From Enoplolaimus lenunculus (lineage: Eukaryota; Nematoda; Enoplea; Enoplida; Thoracostomopsidae): DNA of 64,000 nucleotides. This document shows positions 36,505 to 64,000 of this stretch, one piece after another (positions within the stretch are counted from its first letter, which is position 1; each line of letters opens with the position of its first letter). Under the pieces are notes generated by a model. It had not been told where the DNA came from. It saw nothing but the letters and a program-made list of their open reading frames with translations, and did not search any database. The stretch spans positions 20,439 through 84,438 of the forward strand of contig JASANG010002783.1 of the NCBI GenBank assembly GCA_030248215.1. The letters are read 5' to 3'. The position numbers and the translations under genes were made by a program.

Positions 36505-36735
36505 CAGGCCCGAAACCAGCTCAACTTGCTAGGGGGCTGCAAATTTTCAAGGAGGGGCATTCAAGGGTTTTCAATGAGTTACAAGCAAGGATTTAAATTC
36601 TCTAGGGGGGGCAAAAATTTTTCAGGGAGGGCACAGCCCCCCTGGCTCCCTCGTGGCTACGGGCCCGAGCCAAATGGGGCTTTCCCGAAAAAATTTTAGC
36701 TTCCCTAGCATGGTGAGCTGGCTTCGGTCGTGACT
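36505..36735. mobile_element. hAT-like MITE, GGCCCGTAGCCAG family, compound
   Basis: One near-complete copy (CAGGCCCGAAACCAGCTCAA to CTCGTGGCTACGGGCCCG, about 36508-36665), joined to the end of a second (TTTTAGCTTCCCTAGCATGG, GAGCTGGCTTCGG). Confidence 0.7.
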
Positions 36736-37684
36736 TGATTTTGAAACTGTTTTTTATGTGGTAATTTTTGATGTTTAAATTGTTTATCGGACGGAACTTA
36801 ATTGTTTTATTTCGCGGGATGCCTCATATATGCTAACTGCATAATTGATAAATATCAATAAAAATACAACTTTAAAACAAAATCATCAATTATACAGAAG
36901 CGTAGGCAGGGTTTGATTTCAGTCGGATATGAATCTCATGTAAATATATGTTTTGCGAACAAGCGGAGCGAGCGAAAAATTGTGATTTTTTGGATAAAGG
37001 TGCATATTCTAGTCTATAAAGTGGTTTTCTCTGCTTCCAATAAATCTCGAAAAGGAATGTAAAGCTTGTTCTGAAATTTCGAACATGGAAGCATTGAAAA
37101 ACGTACCTAATGCTTTGTGGTCCATCCATCTGATATTTTTTCACACGCGGCACGTTCGTAGATTTGGTCATCTTTTTAGGGGGTTCAAAACTAATTTTAG
37201 GAAGGTTGTGCGGAAAATTGTAACCATTTGCAAGCTAGGCTAAAACTTTTATGGTTGGACAGGGGCTGAGCCCATGGAAACTTAGTCTTGCTACGCGTCC
37301 GCAACGCGAGAATCTGGCAAGAGTCGTTTAAATTGATTTCGCGATTATATTTTGTTTAATCACCTTGAAAACTTAAAGTTTCTCAGACAACCAACTAAGC
37401 CAATTAGAGCAATCTGGTGTACAAAGAGGACAGCGGGTATATTATATCTCGTGAAATTTTTCAAAATAATCGAAACGGCCACATTTAAGAGCATTAAAAA
37501 CCTACGTAGGTCAAAAAAATTTTCTCACTTTCTACGCTTGCTTGCAAAAACAGTTGAAGCCGTGATTATCGCGGTCCGAAATGAAATCCACAATCCACGG
37601 CTACGCCTGTAGATTACAAAGTTTCTTTACGGGGCCGCCTACTGATCTCGACTTGCATAATTATATCGTCTGCCTCTGTGCCGG

Positions 37685-37880
37685 GATAGGCAGGGGTGGG
37701 AACTGACCCAAATTCCAGGGTGGGGATCCCCAAACTCGCGAGCGGAGCGAGCGAGAAACCAGACACGTTTTAAAACTTAGCGGGTTTTGTTTCAACCGGT
37801 TAAGGTGGGGGCCACTTTAGGGCTGGAGCCCCCGAAATGGGGGGCATGGGGGTGGCTGCTCCGGCCCCGGTCTGTCTTAC
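37685..37880. mobile_element. hAT-like MITE, CTGCACCGGCC family
   Basis: GGCAGGGGTGGGAAC, AGCGGAGCGAGCGAGAAACC, CAACCGGTTAAGGTGGGGGC, GGTGGCTGCTCCGGCCCCGG. A tandem relative of 26653-26813. Confidence 0.65.
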
Positions 37881-37884
37881 TGAA

Positions 37885-38937
37885 TACACCTATGGTATGA
37901 AAACATAGGATCACAATAATAGGAAAACACAGTAATGAGACTAATTTTCAAATCAATTGTTTGCATGGCATCTTGTATCTTTAAAGATAAGCATTTTAGT
38001 AGCCGCCTGTTATAAGCATCGTTTTTGCTATAAAAGTATTTTGGTAGCCGCTTTATATATTAATATGCATTGTTTTTGCTGTAGTATATATAGATTTTAC
38101 AGTTTCGATAGCAGATACCAAAAAGAAAAAAAACGCCGCTTTGCTCTGGTGAAGGAATTGGTTTGGGTTTGAAAACAGGTGTGATTGTCGCAAACGTATT
38201 TTAACTAAAAATAGGTTTGCATCAAAAAATTTAAAATATTTTAGTCGATTTCAACATTAACTGGTGCCGCTTCGCAATTTCATTGGTTATAACCGTTTAG
38301 GTTTAGTTGAACATTGCCAGGTCGTCTGTAGTTTGCCAAAAAATATTTAGGACTGACGAAGGTTTGAAACTCGTTCATTAAACGTGGCAGAAGTCTTTGA
38401 TCTGTAAAATTTGGTTCTCTATTAATATTTAACCCACTAACCACGACGTAGATTAGGAAGCATTTTGATTGATATTTAATTTAGCCTAAATATAGCATTA
38501 TTACTAAGGAATGTGTAGTTGGAACAAAACTATTAAGCAAAAAGTATTGATTGCTAAATATATTTTTCGACGATAACTATTTCCGTTAGGCGGCTTTTAG
38601 TTTTACCATGACATTTATTTGTTACCATTTCTTGCGCTCAAATATCGGATCCTTGTTTAATCAAATCGACACGATACTTGGACATAGCAGTAATCTATAA
38701 TAACATAATTCATTTCTTACAACAAACTTTATTTTTTGGCATCCTATCTGAATTATGCAATCGAAATAATTTGGCTGTTCTGAAACGGAATCTAGTACAT
38801 GAACTCTACATTGCTCATTAATAGTCACTTTTAGAGACTTAATGACAACACAATGGTAAATATTTATTGCACATTGGACAATCACAGATTGATGTATACT
38901 GGTCGTCGTAAGCAAAGTATACTGGAAAAATTCAATT
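37885..38937. other. 5' flank of the cyclase gene
   Basis: AT-rich, no repeat recognised. TATATATAG at about 38083-38091 and other AT boxes occur, but nothing marks a promoter with confidence. 5' UTR exons could lie here unseen. Confidence 0.4.
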
Positions 38938-59607
<20,670 letters not shown>

Positions 59608-61489
59608 AAAAATATCGCTTTGCCTCCGATTTTTACGTTCATCGTCTGGGTGCTCATGCCCTACTGACTGATCGCTCTTATTGACTGTCTGAAGTCGTGT
59701 TTGTTGCTTCATCGGATATGATCGAGGTGAATGATGGTGCCCTGAAAGTATACCTTGCTCATTGGAATCTATATCGTTTTCACACCTATGTCCATCGTGT
59801 TTACGGGTTCAAACAATTCTACAATTCAAACAAACAATAGTTCGAACATGGATTTGGTGTAAATTTTATGCTGACCTTTCATGAACGGATCCAGGTGCGG
59901 AAATATTGCCAGAAGATAATGCAAATTGTTCGCTTGACGCTCACAATGTGTTTTTTAGCTAAACTGGTGTAAAAGCTTGCGTCAATGAATAATTAAAAAC
60001 ACAGTTGTCCACCGTTGATGCACAATTTTCCAGTTTCTAAAACGACGAAATCATTTGCTATTGTCGATTTAATAAATTTAATATTTAAAAACACAAAAGA
60101 CATCCTGAAACACGGGTAAATTCTGGATCCGCCGCTGATCTGTTTGAATAAATGGGTGTATGAATTGCTGAAACTTTGCAATTAACGGCATTTGGTGTTT
60201 GCAGAACTGGCTGTTTTGTAAAGATGAAATTTGTAGAATTTATCATTAATGGTGTATTGAAATTTGAGACAATATTGTGTGTAATTCGGTTTTATATTTC
60301 ATTTGATTGGTTGACGTGCCATTTGGTTTTTATACCGGTGCCATATAAATATGAAAGCCTGATTTTAAATGCGTTCTTTCTAGATTGTATACATTTAAAA
60401 TTATTTGATGGTTTTTGTTTTCAAATTTTCTGCAATAACTGTAAGCTTTTAGGTACTGATGCATTTCCTCTACAAGCCTACTATTAAACCTAAGTTATGC
60501 TAAAAACCGGAAAATTTGGCAAATTGGTGATTAAAGTCTACGAGAGTTGAAATCTGTTTAAAGCTAAAATATTTCGCCATGCATTTGAGTTTTTAACCTG
60601 TTTTAAGATTCCAGTTTGTATTTGACCAATAGAAATAAATCTTGTATCTTTGGTTCTATTCTACAGCAAAATTTTTTAGTCTCATCAGATCTCAAGGTTT
60701 TAATGTAATCAGCAGCGTATGTTTAGTGCAGCTGCATGCAAATAGGCACCAGTGGCATAACTCAAAGGTAGATTAGGCATTGCATATCATGGATTTCTAT
60801 TCAAAACGGCAACCCCATAAAAACTGTTTATATGACCTCTTATCTCTATCTGTATATTTCCGTATGCTAAAATAGTTTCGTACGTCATACGTCTTACCAG
60901 TTCGCAAATATTGCGTACTGTCTGAATGTTCACCAGTCGTAAGCTTTTCGCAACTGGTTACCAAAATTGGGATAACTGGCATTTGTGGTAACATGCGTTA
61001 TAAATTAACTAAAGCAAACTCTACATGGATTCACGGAATGACCGAGGTGTGGTAGGCAGGATATTATTTGCAATGGTATAATCTGGTTTAAACGTTTTTG
61101 ATTGCGGTCGTGGTGAGCGATTAACTTTTTAGTGTCCTTGAATCCAACAGATTTAGGCCGTAACCAGCTCACCTTGCTCCTTGCCACCGTTTGGTTACGG
61201 GACAGAGCAGGTTAATATATTCTGAAACCTGTAAATATACTTCTTTATCGTCTCTTGAGTAATTTTGGTAATACATACCAGGTATTCTCCAGCTTGTATA
61301 TGCGTTTTTGGAAGTTAAATAACTTAATAAACAAGGTAGTTGCATTTAATTGAATATTTGGCCAATGTTATTTACGAAGTTTTAGTTTTAAAGTGACGTT
61401 ATAAATACTTTTGATGACGTGCGGAGCCAGACTGTGCCACATGGCGCAGCACATCAATTCTAAACCAAAAATTTCTTGACTTGCGGCGA
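59608..61489. other. 3' flank of the cyclase gene
   Basis: Presumed 3' UTR, then intergenic DNA. A hAT-like fragment (GGATCCGCCGCTGATCTG) at about 60125-60142 and a GGCCCGTAGCCAG-family fragment at 61150-61205. No further exon seen. Confidence 0.45.
60071..60076 (+). terminator. Candidate polyadenylation signal
   Basis: AATAAA about 465 bases after the stop codon, in an AT-rich stretch. A second AATAAA is at 60147-60152, just beyond a hAT-like remnant (60095-60140). Either would give a plausible 3' UTR. The motif is common by chance in this composition. Confidence 0.3.
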
Positions 61490-61621
61490 CTGCGCAAAAT
61501 CCTAACGCTAAACTATTAAGGGTGGCGCTAAACTTGACTTGCGGCGACGTCCAGCGTCGGACATCGACGCACGTCAAGTTTAGCGCCACCCTTAATAGTT
61601 CAGCGTTAGGATTTTGCGCAG
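61490..61621. repeat. Near-perfect hairpin, 49-bp arms
   Basis: The left arm 61490-61538 starts CTGCGCAAAATCCTAACGCT. The right arm 61573-61621 is its inverse with a single mismatch. The loop is 34 nt, GC-rich, with GTCC/GGAC self-pairing. CTTGACTTGCGGCGAC occurs both before the left arm (about 61476) and at the loop start (about 61533). Confidence 0.93.
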
Positions 61622-61635
61622 TTTTAAACGCATAA

Positions 61636-61845
61636 AGCTTTATTCACACGTGCAAATTTTTGCTGCGATAACTTGCGTCAAATTCCATGGTTGTTGACAC
61701 ATGTGAACTAAATTCCTAGCTATGATTTTTAATGAATTATTTCTAGCTGCAAGTTTTTTCGAACGGGATTTTGGACAAAACTTGCTAGTGCAAGTTGTAG
61801 CTGCAAGTTCTTGCAGAGCAAAAACTAGCACGTGTGAATGGGCCA
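61636..61845. mobile_element. TIR element, GGCCCATTCACACGTGC family
   Basis: Left TTTATTCACACGTGCAAATT, right CTAGCACGTGTGAATGGGCC. Inner CTGCAAGTTCTTGCAG and CTAGCTGCAAG blocks. It starts 15 bp from the hairpin above. Confidence 0.7.
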
Positions 61846-62044
61846 TAAAACTGGCGTATAGTATAGGTTGATTTTAACAGAAATGTTGCCACTTAAACTT
61901 TAAAACTAGCTCATTTGTGTACTATGATGCAAACTCGACTCTATTTTAAATGTGCGTATGCTGAAAAATAAACTTAGACTTGTTTCGTGAATTATTAACA
62001 GCATCCTTAAAATTGTTCTAGATATTAATTCCGTTACCTTCATC

Positions 62045-62290
62045 AACGTTCAGATTATCGTTCCGCTATACTTTTGCTGACGTCCGGTGCCTATGTCACC
62101 AGTCCGCCGCCGTCTGTCACCCGTACAGCGCCGTCCGTCACCGGGCATTACCCGTACTGGGCCGTCGGTCAGCATCCGCCGGTATGCTAGTACGTGTGTA
62201 ATTTGCGTACGACAACTCACGGTGACGGACAACGCCGGACTGTGATGGACGGCGCCGCAATACTGGTATAGCGCCACCGTAACGATGTGC
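62045..62290. mobile_element. GC-rich palindromic patch, likely a MITE
   Basis: Left ATCGTTCCGCTATAC, right GGTATAGCGCCACCGTAACG as an inverted pair. Between them are repeated CCGCCG, CCGTC(T/C)GTCACC and GACGGCGCCG blocks in both orientations. Base composition is far from the AT-rich surroundings. Confidence 0.55.
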
Positions 62291-62908
62291 TTACAGAAAA
62301 TATTCACTCTGTCAACTTGAGTTTGAAGTCGAGGTTAAATCGCATATATACAGCTATAGATCTACCTTTTCCGTTGCTTCGACAGAAAATAGACTCCTAA
62401 GCCCAGCTTTGATATATATAAATTGACCTTTGGTTTTGGTAGAAATTTAGCCAAAGGCTCCGACAATTATGCACGCGAAATTTTTCTTATTTTTAAAACA
62501 TTTGTGCCACTTATTGATTTTGTAGCTTACAATCGATTTTCGAAGTTTAAGTTTTCGCAGCAAATTTTTGCAGTCTAAAGTAATTGAAGGATATGCAGCT
62601 TCGCAACCAGCGTCAATTACGCTACTTTGTAACTGGGTTTAGGTTTTTATTTTATGACCAATGCTGAGCGGATAAACGCTTAAATAAATCGCTAACGAAG
62701 GGCTAACTTCGAAGGTGTTCTCGCCAAATCACTGCAACAATAAAACTAAGCCATAGTAGTCATTAAATTTACCGAAGAATCTTTTTGTTCAATTTAAAAT
62801 AATACCCGGAATTGCCGTTCCGAATGAAATTTAGTATGCTTGTGGCAACCAGAGCAACTGAAGATGATTGTGTCTGAAAGTCAAACGAAAACCCAAATTT
62901 CAATCCTA

Positions 62909-63358
62909 TTGTAGTGACCCGAATAAGAGGGTGGGGACTGATATTTATTTGGCCTCTCTAGAGGGTACCCCACTGTTATTCGGTTACGGACTGTTAGTTA
63001 TTTTTAACCGACGCTCCGCGAACCTTCCTTACTGATAAATATCTGGTACTGCAATTATGCGTTAAGTTAAACGTTTATTTGTCTTGTATCAAAAGCTTCA
63101 GCGGTAACGCAAGGTTAATAGGTATGTACTTTCAAAACTTAAGTATGCTTTAAAATTTTAAACTCAACTTTGTTTGGGTTTGGAGTTATTTATGCACTAC
63201 AATTAGGGATAATTGACATTTATGAACTCTAATTAGGGGTTAGGAACTCTATCCGCTTAATACGGAATCTTATAAGGGATACGAACTTTATATATATTGA
63301 TTGAGACTCAAAATGGGGACCCCTTTTATCACTCCCCCTCTTAATCGGGTCATTACAG
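62909..63358. mobile_element. TA-flanked TIR element (mariner-like MITE), full-length, younger copy
   Basis: TA at 62907-62908 and 63359-63360, 450 bp. Left TTGTAGTGACCCGAATAAGA. The right end's complement is CTGTAATGACCCGATTAAGA. It matches the older copy at 1163-1609 and the nested piece at 10988. No transposase. Confidence 0.82.
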
Positions 63359-63394
63359 TAGGCGCGGATTTTGAAAAAGTTTTGGAGAAATTGC

Positions 63395-63713
63395 ACCACG
63401 TAATACTTTGAGGAGCATAGCGTTTTTCTGTAGAACTGCAGTAGCGTTAGCAAACTTCATATGATTTTAGCTTAAAGCTGTACGCCTGCTGTTATACTTT
63501 AAATTTTAAGCTTATCCTTTAGGCTTATCTTTACGACGAGGTTGCCTAGGCTTAGGCGGCCAATGCATGATGAAAGGGTCGTAAAGTGTATATTTATTTC
63601 TAAGCCTAAATAAAGCTAACGCCTCAACACGAGAATAAACATATTCCTAAGCCTAAGCGGACCAATGTATAGTGCCCTGATCTTTACATGGGCCACTGTT
63701 TGAAACAATATTG
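63395..63713. mobile_element. Telomere-like MITE, compound of two inverted copies
   Basis: TTTTTCTGTAGAACTGCAGT at left, then TTGCCTAGGCTTAGGCGG, AAGCCTAAATAAAGC, ATTCCTAAGCCTAAGCGG, and TGATCTTTACATGGGCC at right. An inner CGGCCAATGCATGATGAAAG suggests one copy inserted into or beside another. Confidence 0.6.
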
Positions 63714-64000
63714 TAGGTTGGTTTAGCAGTTTCGCCTAAGGTACAAAATTAGTTTCACCAAACCAAATATCAGAAAAATTATCTTCGACACTTCTGCGCC
63801 AGATATATCCAGTTGCCCCCGAGTTTGTCAGTGCTCTTTCTGCCCTTTGGAGTCGAGAGCTGTTACATCTGGGGGGTCGTACAAGGTTTGCTCTATACGC
63901 CATTTGAGTGCCTGCCAGAGTACATAAGCACATATTTGACTCACACCGTTTGACGCAGTGATGCTGTGCTACCTACTTACAACACAACGTATGCAATGTT
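63714..64000. other. Window edge, nothing recognised
   Basis: A 65-codon minus-strand frame at 63736-63933 has no recognisable motif. Confidence 0.4.

Overview
The window is nuclear DNA from an animal: AT-rich, gene-poor and full of short non-autonomous DNA transposons. The only convincing protein-coding gene is on the + strand. It is a single-pass membrane guanylate cyclase of the natriuretic-peptide-receptor type (vertebrate NPR1/NPR2, nematode GCY-28). I reconstructed 22 coding exons, all with GT-AG introns, from 38938 to the stop at 59605-59607. They join in one open frame of 1168 codons carrying an ANF-receptor ligand domain, one membrane helix, a kinase-homology domain, a dimerisation coiled coil and a complete guanylate cyclase domain. 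Most acceptors read TTTCAG or close to it, and TTAGGC-type telomere-like hexamers are scattered through the repeats. With the gene type, this points to a nematode with an expanded, repeat-rich genome. That placement is an inference.

Layout. 1-12.6 kb: intergenic, with several MITE families, a GCCTAA minisatellite, and an unrecognised minus-strand ORF (8949-9352) bordered by a MITE insertion. 12.6-13.5 kb: a second, very diverged ANF-receptor first exon with its own signal peptide. It ends at the same domain position and in the same splice phase as the first exon at 38.9 kb. 13.5-38.9 kb: no recognisable gene. It holds four TTAA-flanked elements with a tRNA-like core, nested hAT-type MITEs, a 43-bp minisatellite and a 1.5-kb satellite of 158-bp fold-back units. 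38.9-59.6 kb: the cyclase gene. Its introns carry tandem arrays, two of which repeat sequence resembling the local 3' splice site. 59.6-64 kb: downstream flank with a 49-bp-arm hairpin, a GC-rich patch and a full-length TA-flanked element.

Function. The extracellular domain should bind a peptide or other ligand, relay through the membrane helix and the pseudokinase-like domain, and switch on cGMP synthesis in a cyclase dimer. If the 12.6-kb exon splices to exon 2 at 43284 (phase compatible, about 29.8 kb intron), one locus would make two receptors with different ligand-binding modules on one shared signalling half. This is the most interesting hypothesis in the window, and RNA evidence would settle it. 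I found no retrovirus-like, LTR or Polinton coding remnant.
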